A stretch of 64,000 bases of DNA from Streptomyces sp. RKAG293 (GCF_023701745.1 NZ_JAJOZB010000001.1:7797001-7861000), one strand, 5' to 3'. Positions 17,868 to 26,519 are shown, numbered from the stretch's first letter. Numbers and translations are program-made. Notes: generated by a model from the letters alone, not told the origin.

Positions 17868-18666
17868 GTGACTGGACTCCCCATCCGTGGCGCCGGCCCC
17901 GAGCCGGCGTCCTTACCCTCGGCACCCTCGGCCCGTAGCTCGTCGAGCGCCGGGACCACCGCCTCGCGCAGCCGGCGTGCCGGGCTGCCGATCCAGACCT
18001 CGCCCGGCGGTACATCGCCGAGCACCGTGCTTCCCATCCCGATCAGCGACCACGCGCCGACCGTCGTGTACTCGCGGACCAGGGCCCCCGAGCCCACATA
18101 GGCCCCCGCTCCAGCCGCGTACCCCCGCCGAGCCGGACCCCCGAGGCGATCGTCACGAAGTCCCCGACGACGTCGTCATGGGTGAGGACCGCGTGCGGCA
18201 TCACCGCCACATGCGCGCCGACCAGCACGGCGGCCGTCAGGACACTGTGCGCCAGGAGGACCGAGCCCGGTCCGACGACCGAGGAGCCCGACACCGCCGC
18301 GGTGGGGTGCACCACGGTGGCGTAGCGGTCCGCGGGCAGCCCGAGCCGCCGCACCAGGCGTGCCCGTACGGCGTAGTCCCGCGGACTGCCGACGCAGATC
18401 ACCACCAGCGCGCCGGGCAGTTCGTGCACCAGCTCGCACCCGCCCAGCACCGGCACGCCGTCCACGTCCCGGCCGTGCAGCGCGGGATCGTCGTCCAGGT
18501 GGCCGGTCAGCCGCCAGCGCGGGGCGCGGCCCCGGGCCACGTCGTCCGCGCTGACGTCCCGTACCGCCTGCGCCGTCTCACGGGCGAAGCCGCCCGCGCC
18601 GACGATCACGAGATCCGGGGTGCCGGACCCGGATCTGACGGGGTCGGGTCTCGCGGGGCCGCTCAT
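17864..18666 (-). pseudogene. NeuD/PglD-type sugar N- or O-acetyltransferase, split by a frameshift
   Basis: The upstream frame (18666 to about 18108) encodes an N-terminal sugar-nucleotide-binding fold (PDLVIVGAGGFARE) and the first left-handed beta-helix turns (VVHPTAAVSGSSVVGPGS, VVGDFVTIASGVRLGGGTRLE). It then runs into nonsense and stops at 18043. The rest of the beta-helix and tail (ALVREYTTVGAWSLIGMGS, GEVWIGSPARRLRE) continues in another frame down to 17864. Adding one base to the C5 run at 18103-18107 (plus strand) joins them smoothly through GAYVGSGAL. The start overlaps the previous gene and the stop overlaps the next gene, both as ATGA. The gene was therefore one translationally coupled unit. 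It is either a recent pseudogene or a sequencing indel. Confidence 0.85.
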
Positions 18667-19850
18667 CCGCCCGCCTGCTCACGGAGCACGGCCACCACCC
18701 GGTCCTGCTGGGCCTCGGTCATGGTGTGGAACAGCGGCAGGATGAGCGAGTCACGGCTGATCCGCTCGGTGACCGGCAGCGGCGCCGACGGATGCCCCTC
18801 GTACGCGGGTTCCAGATGCGAGGCCATGATGCCGCGCCGGGCCGAGACCCCCGCGTCGGAGAGCGCGGCGAGCAACGCGTCCCGGCCCACCGGGAAGTCC
18901 TCGGCCGGCAGCACCCAGTAGGACTGGAAGTTGCCCTGCCCGTACGCGGGGTCGCGCACCGCGGACAGCCCGGGAACGTCCTGCAGCAGCGCCTCGTAGC
19001 GGGCCGCCAGGGCGCGCCGACGGGCGACGATCTCGTCCAGTTTGCCGAGCTGGACCAGGCCGACCGCGGCCTGGATGTCGGTCATCCGGTAGTTGTAGCC
19101 GACCTCGAGATAGCTCTCCAGGATCGGTTTGCTGCTCGCGTGCCGCTGCGCGGCCGACGCGTTCATCCCGTGCTCGCGCAACCGGCGCAGCCGCTCGGCC
19201 CACTGGGCGTCGTCCGTGGTCAGCATGCCGCCCTCGCCGGTGGTGATCACCTTGCGGGGGTGGAAGGACCAGGCCGCGAGCAGCGCGCCGTCGCCGACGG
19301 ACTTGCCGCCCACGGTCGAGCCGATCGCGCAGGCCGCGTCCTCGACCAGCGCGACGTCCCAGCCGGCGCAGGCGGACCGCAGGGCGTGCACATCCGCCGG
19401 CACGCCGCCCTGGTGGACGGCGAGGACCGCCTTGGTGCGCGGGGTCCTGACCGCGTCGACGGTGGCCGCCGTCAGATTGCCGGTGGCCTCCTCGACATCC
19501 GCGAAGACCGGCTCGGCACCGACGTAGCGCACGGCGTTGGCCGTGGCGATGAAGGACAGCGAGGGAACGACGACCTCGTCACCGGGGCCCAGGCCGAGCG
19601 CGACCAGCGCCAGGTGCAGGGCAGCGGTGCAGGAGCTCACCGCGATGGCGTGCCCGGCGCCCACCCGCTCCGCGAAGGCGCGCTCGAACTCCGCGACCCG
19701 GGGTCCCTGGGCGACCCAGCCGGACAGGACCGCGTCGGCGGCCGCCTGGGCCTCCTCCTCGCCCAGCCACGGCATCATCACCGGGATACGGGCGAGTGCG
19801 GGATCCACCGGCGCGGCATCCACCGGGGCGGCACCCACCGGGGCGCTCAT
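18663..19850 (-). CDS. DegT/DnrJ/EryC1 family aminotransferase (second copy)
   Basis: This 395-residue PLP enzyme has IPVMMPWLGEEEAQAAADAV near the start, AVSSCTAALHLALVALG, VEDAACAIGS and the lysine motif SFHPRKVITTGEGGML. The last is the form found in PglE/ArnB/PseC-type C4 aminotransferases and differs from the FYPGKNLG form of the other copy. Length is normal. The ATG at 19850 overlaps the SDR gene stop (ATGA), and its own stop overlaps the acetyltransferase start. Together with the SDR and the NeuD/PglD-type acetyltransferase it could form a dehydratase/epimerase-aminotransferase-acetyltransferase set. Which of the two aminotransferases feeds the acetyltransferase is unclear. Confidence 0.9.
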   Translation of the reverse strand: MSAPVGAAPVDAAPVDPALARIPVMMPWLGEEEAQAAADAVLSGWVAQGPRVAEFERAFAERVGAGHAIAVSSCTAALHLALVALGLGPGDEVVVPSLSFIATANAVRYVGAEPVFADVEEATGNLTAATVDAVRTPRTKAVLAVHQGGVPADVHALRSACAGWDVALVEDAACAIGSTVGGKSVGDGALLAAWSFHPRKVITTGEGGMLTTDDAQWAERLRRLREHGMNASAAQRHASSKPILESYLEVGYNYRMTDIQAAVGLVQLGKLDEIVARRRALAARYEALLQDVPGLSAVRDPAYGQGNFQSYWVLPAEDFPVGRDALLAALSDAGVSARRGIMASHLEPAYEGHPSAPLPVTERISRDSLILPLFHTMTEAQQDRVVAVLREQAGG

Positions 19851-20863
19851 CGCGCGACCTGGGCGGCGGCCGCGGTGCCGGCGGCCGCGGCCTTGGCGTC
19901 GGCGGCGCGCTCCGACTGCCACCAGTCGACCAGGTCCCGCAGCCCCGAGCGCAGATCGATCTGCGCCGTGAAGCCGAGCCGCTCCGCGGCCTGGGTGGTG
20001 TCCGCGAGGCGGCGGGTGACCCCGTTCACCGAGCGGGCGGGACCGTGTTCGGGTTCCAGATCGGCGCCCATCGCGTCGAGCAGGGCCAGCGCGAGGTCGC
20101 GCAGGCTCGTCTCGGTACCGCTCGCGACGTTGAACACCTCGTCGGTGATGTCCGACTCGGCGGCCAGCAGGTTGGCCCTGGCGATGTCCCGGACGTGGAC
20201 GAAGTCCATGGTCTGGGTGCCGTCGCCGAGGATCAGCGGCGGCTCGCCGCCGACGATCCGCTCCATCCAGCGGATGAGCACCTCGGTGTACAGGCCGTGG
20301 ATGTCCATCCGGGGCCCGTACACGTTGAAGTAGCGCAGCGCGACGTAGTCCAGCCCGTACATCGCGTGGAAGCTGCGCAGCACGCCCTCGTTGAAGGCCT
20401 TCGCCGCGCCGTAGAACGTGTCGTTGTTGTACGCGTGGTGGCGCTCGGTGGTCGGGAAGGCCTCGGCCAGGCCGTAGACCGAGGCCGAGGAGGAGGCGAT
20501 CACCTTGCCCACCCCCGCCGCGGCCGCCGACTCCAGCACGTTGAACGTGCCGTCGACCATGACCTCGTTCGCCAGCCGGGGTTCCTCCGCGCACTGGGTG
20601 ATGCGGATCGCCGCCAGATGGAACACCAGATCGGCGCCCTCGGTGACCTTGCGTACGGTCGCCACGTCGCGGATGTCGCCCTCGACGACCTGCACGACAC
20701 CGCTCGGCAGGGCCTGGGCCAGGTTGGCCATCCGCCCGCGCACGAAGTTGTCGAGCACCACGATCTCGCGTGCCCCGTTGTCGACCAGCAGGTCGACCAG
20801 GTTGGAACCGATGGTCCCCGCCCCACCGGTGACCAGAATCTTCTTGCCTCGTACGGTGCTCAA
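19847..20863 (-). CDS. NAD-dependent epimerase/dehydratase (extended SDR) acting on a nucleotide sugar
   Basis: This 338-residue protein begins at TTG 20863, preceded by GGGGGAAGAG. A longer reading to 20947 has no better site and adds non-conserved residues. It has the NAD-binding VTGGAGTIGSNLVD, the SSSASVYG serine strand and the YGAAK catalytic Tyr/Lys pair, followed by ALRYFNVYGPRMD. The pattern resembles UDP-glucose/UDP-GlcNAc 4-epimerase relatives. It does not look like the multi-helix PglF-type 4,6-dehydratase. It is the second gene of a five-gene leftward operon, with ATGA coupling to the next aminotransferase. Confidence 0.9.
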   Translation of the reverse strand: MSTVRGKKILVTGGAGTIGSNLVDLLVDNGAREIVVLDNFVRGRMANLAQALPSGVVQVVEGDIRDVATVRKVTEGADLVFHLAAIRITQCAEEPRLANEVMVDGTFNVLESAAAAGVGKVIASSSASVYGLAEAFPTTERHHAYNNDTFYGAAKAFNEGVLRSFHAMYGLDYVALRYFNVYGPRMDIHGLYTEVLIRWMERIVGGEPPLILGDGTQTMDFVHVRDIARANLLAAESDITDEVFNVASGTETSLRDLALALLDAMGADLEPEHGPARSVNGVTRRLADTTQAAERLGFTAQIDLRSGLRDLVDWWQSERAADAKAAAAGTAAAAQVAR

Positions 20864-20915
20864 CGCTCTTCCCCCACTGAATCGGTCATCGTGTGCCGTG
20901 GAACTGCCCGAACTC

Positions 20916-22040
20916 TCACCGGCCGGCGCGCAGCCCGACGACCGCACCGCGGAACTCCAGGCTCCGGGAGGCCGCCTCGAGGATGTCCAGCACGCGGAGG
21001 CCGGCCCGGCCGTCGGTCAGCGGGGCCCGGCGCTCGCGGATCGACGCGGCGAACTCGTCGACCATGCTGCGCAGCGCCTCCTTCTCACCGATCGCGGGCG
21101 CCACCATGTCACCGGACCGGTAGGAGATCAGCATGTCCCGGCGCTCGTCCGCGCCGATCTCCTGGGGAGTGGACAGCTCGACACCGCGGTCGAAGATCGC
21201 CACGCGCTGCGCGGGGTTGAGGTCGTCCCAGATCAGGGTGCGCTTCGAGCCGCCGACCATGGTGGTCCGCACCTTGGTGGGGGAGAGCCAGTTGACGTGC
21301 ACGTGCGCGATGGCGCCCGTGTTGAGCTGCAGCGTCAGATAGGCGACACAGGCCTGGCCGGCGCCTATCGGGTCGGCTCCGTGCGCGGCGACCGCGACCG
21401 GCTCGACATGGTCGGGGAGGATGAAGTCGAGGATCGACAGGTCGTGGGGAGCGAGGTCCCACATCACGTCGATGTCCTTCTGGACGAGCCCGAGGTTGAT
21501 CCGGACCGAGTCGACGAAGTGGATCTCACCGAGTTCCCCGGAGCGGACCTGGTCCCGTATGTGACCCACCGCGGGCGTGTAGCAGTAGGTGTGGTCGCAC
21601 ATCAGGGTCAGACCGCGTTCCTCGGCCTCGTTCACCAGCCGCAGGCCGTCCGCGTACGTGGCGGCCAGCGGCTTCTCGACGAGCACGTGCTTGCCCGCCC
21701 GCAGCGCCGCCAGCGCGACCTCCAGGTGCGTGCCGGCGGGCGTGGCCACGGCGACGGCGTCCACGGCCGGGTCGGCGAGGACCGCCGCGTAGTCCGCGGT
21801 CGCCTGGACCGTGGAGTACCCGCCGAGCACCCGCTGGGCCCGCTCCACGTCGAGGTCGCAGAGCCAGCGCAGCCGGAACTGCGGGCTGGACTGGAAGTTG
21901 CGGACCAGGTTGGGCCCCCAGTAGCCGGCACCGACCACGGCGACACCCAGTGGTTCGGCCGGTCCCCGCCCCGGAGCGCCGGTGTCCTTCACAGCGCCCT
22001 TCACAGTGTCCGTCACAGTGTTCGTCGTCCCTTCGTGCAC
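20916..22040 (-). CDS. Gfo/Idh/MocA family nucleotide-sugar dehydrogenase (WlbA/WbpB-like)
   Basis: This 374-residue protein has the dinucleotide-binding VAVVGAGYWGPNLVRNF at about residue 33, the catalytic EKP motif (HVLVEKPLA) and WDLAPHDLSILDF, typical of UDP-GlcNAcA 3-dehydrogenases such as WlbA and WbpB. The GTG at 22040 starts the longest frame. A second GTG (about 22019), 11 bases after GAAGGGA, is also possible. The first 30 residues are low-complexity with short GTG-repeats, so the true start is uncertain. As first gene of the leftward operon it would make the 3-oxo sugar used by the aminotransferase at 16752-17867. Confidence 0.88.
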   Translation of the reverse strand: MHEGTTNTVTDTVKGAVKDTGAPGRGPAEPLGVAVVGAGYWGPNLVRNFQSSPQFRLRWLCDLDVERAQRVLGGYSTVQATADYAAVLADPAVDAVAVATPAGTHLEVALAALRAGKHVLVEKPLAATYADGLRLVNEAEERGLTLMCDHTYCYTPAVGHIRDQVRSGELGEIHFVDSVRINLGLVQKDIDVMWDLAPHDLSILDFILPDHVEPVAVAAHGADPIGAGQACVAYLTLQLNTGAIAHVHVNWLSPTKVRTTMVGGSKRTLIWDDLNPAQRVAIFDRGVELSTPQEIGADERRDMLISYRSGDMVAPAIGEKEALRSMVDEFAASIRERRAPLTDGRAGLRVLDILEAASRSLEFRGAVVGLRAGR

Positions 22041-22820
22041 GTTGGCTGACGCATCGACAGTTCGAGGGTGTGGGTGGGGTGCGTGGGATCCGCGGACACA
22101 TCGCCGGCGCCGGGCGGCGGTCCGGCGCGGAGCGGTCTGCTCCCGGCGCGGCCCGGTGCCCGGCGTGCTGTCAGCCGATAGCGGGGCATACGCCCGCCCG
22201 GCGCGGCGACCGCGGCGGCGAGGCCGTCCGCGACCAGCGGGATGTCCCGGTGCTTCCGTGCCGAACAGCGTCGGCGGATTTCCGGACTCCCGCGTTCCAC
22301 AACCTGCGACTCATGCGTGACCTGCTCAACGGTCATGCTCCCCCCACCACGGTGCTCTACGTACTCCGCACGGCCGCCCGCACGCCGCGGCCGTCCCCGC
22401 CACGAACCCGAGTGGCGGGAGAGCGGTGCGGGCACCGGTGGTCGAGCATGAGTACGTGGGTCTTACACCTGACCGGACGATGACGGACGGCCCGCTGCAA
22501 TGTGTCCCCCCGCAGCCGGAGTCCGTGCTGATCTGTTGTGACGAGCGCCGCCGTGTCGTCCCCACGACGAAACCCTGACGCGCGTGCGGTGCTGACGAGC
22601 CCGGTGATGCACATCCGAGCCCGGTGGAGCCTCTGCTGCACCCAATCTCCCCCAAGTTTCCCTGGATTGGCCACAGCCTTGCCGGAACCTGTCCGTCCGG
22701 GGTCACTTTCCCCGCCCAAACCGGTCCGCCGACGCTCAATCTAGACCACCGGACTCAGCCGGGGGGACAGTTGGACGAAACACTCAGCAACGGTCTCGTT
22801 ATGGGGGTCATACTGCCCGG
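22041..22820. other. 780-base intergenic region between divergent genes
   Basis: I find no frame here with a plausible protein, ribosome-binding site or family motif; the short open frames on both strands look like GC artefacts. It must contain the promoter of the leftward sugar-nucleotide operon and of the glycosyltransferase at 22821. On the plus strand CATACT (22808-22813) lies 7 bases before GTG 22821, compatible with a leaderless transcript, but no convincing -35 is paired with it. Confidence 0.5.
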
Positions 22821-23738
22821 GTGACGAGCATCGTGATCCCGGCCCACAACGAGAGCCGGGTCATCGGCCGGCTCCTCGACTCCCTTCTCGCCGAGTCCTC
22901 CGCCGACGAGATCGACATCGTGGTGGTCTGCAACGGCTGTACGGACGACACCGCGCAGGTCGCGGGCCGCAGGGGCGCCGGCGTCCGGGTGGTCGAGATA
23001 CCCGAGCCCTCCAAACACGAGGCGCTGCGGGTCGGCGACGAGCACGCCCGCGGCTTCCCCCGGCTCTATGTGGACGCCGATGTGGTGATCGCGACCTCGG
23101 ACGTCCGGGCGCTGACCCACCCGCTGGACGGCTCCTCGGCGATCCTGGCCACCGCTCCCGAGCGCGAGGTGCCGCTGGCCGGCTGCGCGTGGCGGGTCCG
23201 GGCGTACTACCAGGTGTGGCAGCGGCTGCCCGCGGTGCGCGAGGGGCTGTTCGGCCGGGGCGTCATCGCGGTGTCCGAGGCAGGGCACGCCCGGATCGCG
23301 GCGCTGCCGCCGCTGATGGCCGACGATCTGGCCGCCTCGCTCGCCTTCGCCCCGGACGAACGGCTCGTGGTCGGCACCGCCCGGGTCGTCGTCCACCCGC
23401 CGCGTACCTGGTCCGACCTGATCAAGCGGCGGATCCGGGCGGCGACTTCGTCCGCCCAACTGGAGCACTACCAGCGGCAGGAGCGGAACGGGCTGGAACC
23501 GGGCGGCCAGGACCATCCAGGCCAGGACGGGGAGACGGCGGCCGGGACGGCGGGCCAACCGTCGGCGCGGACGAGCAAGGCGGATCTGCGGGCGATCCTC
23601 CGGGCCGAGCCGAAGCTGGTCCTCGGCGTCGTGGTCTTCGTCGCGGCCGCCGTCGTGGCCCGTCGGGGATCACGGAAGGCCATCAGGTCGCAGGACTTCG
23701 GGACCTGGCTGCGGGACGAGAGCAGCCGACAGGGCTGA
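22821..23738 (+). CDS. Family 2 glycosyltransferase with C-terminal membrane segment
   Basis: This 305-residue protein starts at GTG with MTSIVIPAHNESRVIGRLLD, has VVVCNGCTDDTAQVA and the metal-binding RLYVDADVVI, then LMADDLAASLAF in the acceptor half. A Gly/Gln-rich linker (about 225-255) leads to a hydrophobic segment (LVLGVVVFVAAAVVA, about 272-288) near the C terminus, unusual for a simple GT2 and suggesting a membrane anchor. No ribosome-binding site is evident before the GTG. It lies opposite the sugar-nucleotide operon and probably belongs to the same polysaccharide system. Confidence 0.8.
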   Translation: MTSIVIPAHNESRVIGRLLDSLLAESSADEIDIVVVCNGCTDDTAQVAGRRGAGVRVVEIPEPSKHEALRVGDEHARGFPRLYVDADVVIATSDVRALTHPLDGSSAILATAPEREVPLAGCAWRVRAYYQVWQRLPAVREGLFGRGVIAVSEAGHARIAALPPLMADDLAASLAFAPDERLVVGTARVVVHPPRTWSDLIKRRIRAATSSAQLEHYQRQERNGLEPGGQDHPGQDGETAAGTAGQPSARTSKADLRAILRAEPKLVLGVVVFVAAAVVARRGSRKAIRSQDFGTWLRDESSRQG

Positions 23739-23831
23739 CCTGCCGTTAACGCCGGTTCAATACCTCGTTCTCCGGGAAGCACCTCCGCCATCACATACAG
23801 CCATTAAGGTGTCATTCGCACGTTCGAGTCC

Positions 23832-23900
23832 ATGGACGGCCTCGGCTGCGCCGCCAACTCCTCCGCCGATTCCGCCACCACCGGCAACTGGAGCTCCTGA
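23832..23900 (+). CDS. Candidate 22-residue peptide upstream of the MFS gene
   Basis: A short frame begins MDGLGCAANSSA and ends TTGNWSS, stopping 2 bases before the ATG of the MFS gene. It is rich in Ser, Ala, Thr and Gly with one Cys and one Trp. The ATG has no good ribosome-binding site. The same frame is open back to an ATT codon at 23814, just after AAGG (23806-23809), which would lengthen it by six residues. It may be a coupling leader or a small processed peptide whose exporter is the MFS protein. I do not recognise a family. Confidence 0.4.
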   Translation: MDGLGCAANSSADSATTGNWSS

Positions 23901-23902
23901 GC

Positions 23903-25210
23903 ATGTATCTCGCGGACCGCGCAGCCCCCAGCGAGGGAACCACCGCGCCGGGTCGGACGCGTGGACGCCGGCTCCCGGGGGTCTCCTCGGTGGTGTTCGC
24001 GCTGGGCGCGGTCAGCCTCATCACCGACATCTCCTCGGAGATGGTCACCGCCGTCCTGCCGCTGTACCTCGTCGTGGGGCTCGGCCTCAGCCCGCTGGGA
24101 TTCGGCACGCTCGACGGCGTCTACAACGGTGTGAGCGCGCTGGTCCAGCTGGCCGGCGGCCACCTCGCCGACCGGGTGCGCAACCACAAACTCATAGCCG
24201 GGCTCGGCTACGGACTGTCCGCGGTGTGCAAACCGCTGCTGCTCCTGGTCCACAGCCTGGGGCCGCTGGGCATCGTGCTCGCGCTGGAACGCACCGGCAA
24301 GGGACTGCGCACCGCACCGCGCGACGCGATGATCTCCCTGTCCACGCCGGCGGAGTTCCAGGGCCGGGCCTTCGGGGTGCACCGGGCGATGGACACCACC
24401 GGCGCGGTACTCGGACCCGTCGCCGCGTTCCTGATCCTGCGCGCGGCGACCGACGGGTACGACGCGGTCTTCGGCGTCAGCGCCTGTGTGGCCGTACTCG
24501 GCGTGCTGGTGCTGGTGCTGTTCGTCCCGGGGAAGGTGCGCGCCGGGCGGGCCGCGCCCGGCGCACCGGACGAGGCCGCGAGCGGAGACCCAGGGGCCGA
24601 GGTCGCGGAGAAGCGGCCCGTCGACCTTCGTGAGGCGCTGCGACTCCTGCGCCTGCCGCGGCTGCGCGGGCTCGCCGCCTGCGCGGCCCTGCTCGGACTC
24701 ACCACCGTCAGCGACGCCTTCGTCTATCTGCTGCTGCAGCGCCGTACCGGCATCAGCGAGCAGTGGTTCCCGCTGATGCCGCTCGGCACCGCGGCGGTGT
24801 TCCTCCTGCTGGCGGTGCCCGTCGGCACCCTGGCCGACCGGGTCGGGCGGCGTGTCGTGTTCCTCGTGGGGCACGCGCTGCTGCTCGTCGCGTACACGCT
24901 GCTGCTCTGGGCCCCCGACCTGCCGGCGCTGCCCTATCTCGTGCTCACGCTGCACGGCATGTTCTACGCCGCGACCGACGGTGTGCTGCCTGCCGCGGTC
25001 TCCGCCATCGTCCCCGAGCAACTGCGGGCCAGCGGCCTCGCGCTGGTCGGCACCGGCCAGGCACTGGCCCGGTTCTGCTGCTCGATCGTCTTCGGCGCGG
25101 CCTGGACCGTCTGGGGGGACGGTCCAGCGCTGGCCGGATCCGCGGTGGGTCTGCTGTGCTGCGCCGTCGTCGCGGGTGTGGTGCTGCGGCCGTCCGGTGG
25201 CCGATCATGA
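23903..25210 (+). CDS. MFS transporter
   Basis: This 435-residue protein has twelve predicted helices. Family motifs include DISSEMVTAVLPLYL in helix 1, GGHLADRVRNHK (motif A, loop 2-3), ERTGKGLRTAPRDAMIS in loop 4-5 and GTLADRVGRR in loop 8-9. The ERTGKG..R.AP segment is typical of the bacterial MFS branch with NreB/fosmidomycin-type relatives. Substrate is unknown. The ATG follows the short peptide frame by 2 bases. Its stop overlaps, as ATGA, a 31-codon frame that links to the next gene, so all are likely one transcript. Confidence 0.88.
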   Translation: MYLADRAAPSEGTTAPGRTRGRRLPGVSSVVFALGAVSLITDISSEMVTAVLPLYLVVGLGLSPLGFGTLDGVYNGVSALVQLAGGHLADRVRNHKLIAGLGYGLSAVCKPLLLLVHSLGPLGIVLALERTGKGLRTAPRDAMISLSTPAEFQGRAFGVHRAMDTTGAVLGPVAAFLILRAATDGYDAVFGVSACVAVLGVLVLVLFVPGKVRAGRAAPGAPDEAASGDPGAEVAEKRPVDLREALRLLRLPRLRGLAACAALLGLTTVSDAFVYLLLQRRTGISEQWFPLMPLGTAAVFLLLAVPVGTLADRVGRRVVFLVGHALLLVAYTLLLWAPDLPALPYLVLTLHGMFYAATDGVLPAAVSAIVPEQLRASGLALVGTGQALARFCCSIVFGAAWTVWGDGPALAGSAVGLLCCAVVAGVVLRPSGGRS

Positions 25211-25302
25211 CGTCGGAGCCCGTACCGGCGCCGTCCGCCGCCGTGAGCCCCGCTGTTGCTCCGCCGCCCCTCCTGTCCCGACACCCGCAAGGATCCCGAT
25301 GA
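25207..25302 (+). CDS. 31-residue linking frame between MFS and propeller genes
   Basis: ATG 25207 overlaps the MFS stop as ATGA, and its own stop (25300-25302) overlaps the next ATG (25299) as ATGA. The product is Pro/Ala/Ser-rich (starts MTSEPVPAPSAAVSP, ends SRHPQGSR) and has no recognisable family. It may be a true coupling peptide that carries ribosomes to the downstream start, or simply chance. Confidence 0.3.
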   Translation: MTSEPVPAPSAAVSPAVAPPPLLSRHPQGSR

Positions 25303-26318
25303 CGCCGAAGCGCCGCCTGCTCATACTCGTCACGGCGGTGCTGCTCCTCGCGGGCCTGGGAATCGGGTTCGTGCTGCACGCCGCCTCCCGGGCGGACGAG
25401 AAGAACAAGCCCCAGGCGGGCGGCCCGTCGGTCAGTGCGGGCAAGGTGGCGCTGACGCAGTCGGGCAAGCTCGCGTTCCTCAACGGCGCCCGGGGTCCGC
25501 ACCTCACCGATCTCGCCACGGTGCCGGCCACCGATCCCGCGGCGGGACGGACCGCCTCCGGCGTCAAGTGCCAGCGCTTCTACGCCGCCGCGGGCACCGG
25601 CGTCTGCCTCCAGTCCACTCCCGGCGCGCTCGCGCAGAACAACCGGGCGCTGATCCTGGACGCGGACCTGAAGACGGTGCGCAGCATCCCGCTCGCGGGC
25701 ACTCCCAGCCGCGCGCGGGTCTCGCCCAGCGGTCATCTGGCCGCCTGGACCGTCTTCGTCGGCGGTGAGTCCTACGGCGCCGCGTTCTTCTCCACCCGCA
25801 CCGCGATCCTGGACACCCGGACCTGGCAGCTCACGCCCAACCTGGAGGAGTTCACCATCCTGCTGGACGGCAGGAACTACCACGCCGTGGACGTGAACTT
25901 CTGGGGAGTCACCTTCGCGGCGGACGACGAGACGTTCTACGCCACGCTCGGTACCGGCGGCCGCACCTATCTCGTCAAGGGATCCGTGTCCCGGCGCACG
26001 GTCACCACCGTGACGCAGAACGTCGAGTGCCCTTCGCTCTCCCCGGACGGCACCCGCATCGCCTACAAGAAGCGCGCGCTGCGCGGTGCCGCGCTCTGGC
26101 GCGAGTACGTCCTCGATCTGAAGACGCTCCGCGAGACGCCGCTCGCCGAGCACCACAGCGTGGACGACCAGGCGACCTGGCTCGACGACAGGACGGTCGC
26201 CTACGCCCTTCCCACCGATGGCGCGGTCGGCAGCACCGACCTGTGGAGCGTTCCCGCCGACGGCACCGGGAAGCCCCGCCTGCTGATCCCCGGCGCTTCC
26301 TCCCCGGCACCTCTGTAA
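25299..26318 (+). CDS. Membrane-anchored TolB/WD40-like beta-propeller protein
   Basis: This 339-residue protein starts at ATG 25299 after CAAGGAT. A single N-terminal signal/anchor helix (LLILVTAVLLLAGLGIGFVL) is followed by repeated blades with the S-P-D/S-G-T motif of TolB-type propellers (ARVSPSGHLAAWTVF, CPSLSPDGTRIAYKK, ATWLDDRTVAYAL). The domain faces the outside. Such proteins bind ligands or partners rather than acting as enzymes. It is cotranscribed with the MFS gene, so it may assist transport or act as an envelope sensor. Confidence 0.78.
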   Translation: MTPKRRLLILVTAVLLLAGLGIGFVLHAASRADEKNKPQAGGPSVSAGKVALTQSGKLAFLNGARGPHLTDLATVPATDPAAGRTASGVKCQRFYAAAGTGVCLQSTPGALAQNNRALILDADLKTVRSIPLAGTPSRARVSPSGHLAAWTVFVGGESYGAAFFSTRTAILDTRTWQLTPNLEEFTILLDGRNYHAVDVNFWGVTFAADDETFYATLGTGGRTYLVKGSVSRRTVTTVTQNVECPSLSPDGTRIAYKKRALRGAALWREYVLDLKTLRETPLAEHHSVDDQATWLDDRTVAYALPTDGAVGSTDLWSVPADGTGKPRLLIPGASSPAPL

Positions 26319-26361
26319 CCACGGCGGAGCACCGCGGCGCCCCTCACGATATGCAGGATGG

Positions 26362-26391
26362 TTGACGATCGTCGAAATGGCGGCATAGCCT
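26362..26391 (+). promoter_or_regulatory. Promoter with embedded palindrome, upstream of esterase 1
   Basis: TTGACG (26362-26367) and TAGCCT (26386-26391) are spaced by 18 bases. GACGATCGTC overlapping the -35 is a perfect 10-base palindrome. The block TTGACGATCG plus the spacer GAAA.TG.CGGCATA recurs at 34329-34358 before the salicylyl-CoA hydroxylase gene, implying a common regulator. Confidence 0.65.
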
Positions 26392-26436
26392 CAGGGGAGC
26401 AGATCGGCCGGGTGTGCGGCGCCTTCGCGGCGTAAA

Positions 26437-26450
26437 GTGACACGTGTCTC
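26437..26450. promoter_or_regulatory. CACGTG-type operator copy before esterase 1
   Basis: GTGACACGTGTCTC matches 11 of 14 positions of the perfect palindrome GTTACACGTGTAAC seen at 31262-31275. It lies about 46 bases downstream of the promoter -10 and 70 bases before the esterase start, where a bound LacI-family protein would block transcription. Confidence 0.5.
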
Positions 26451-26519
26451 TTCGCGTCCCGGGCCACGGCTGCGGAGCCTCGGCCGGCGATCGCCGGCCG
26501 CCAGGGAAGGAAGCCTCTG

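Noticed and set aside
18043-18107. Programmed frameshifting in the acetyltransferase
   Set aside because: No slippery heptamer with a following structure is apparent; a simple one-base loss in a homopolymer explains the data better.
22013-22740. Short minus- and plus-strand open frames in the 780-base gap
   Set aside because: They overlap on several frames, lack ribosome-binding sites and have no recognisable residue pattern.
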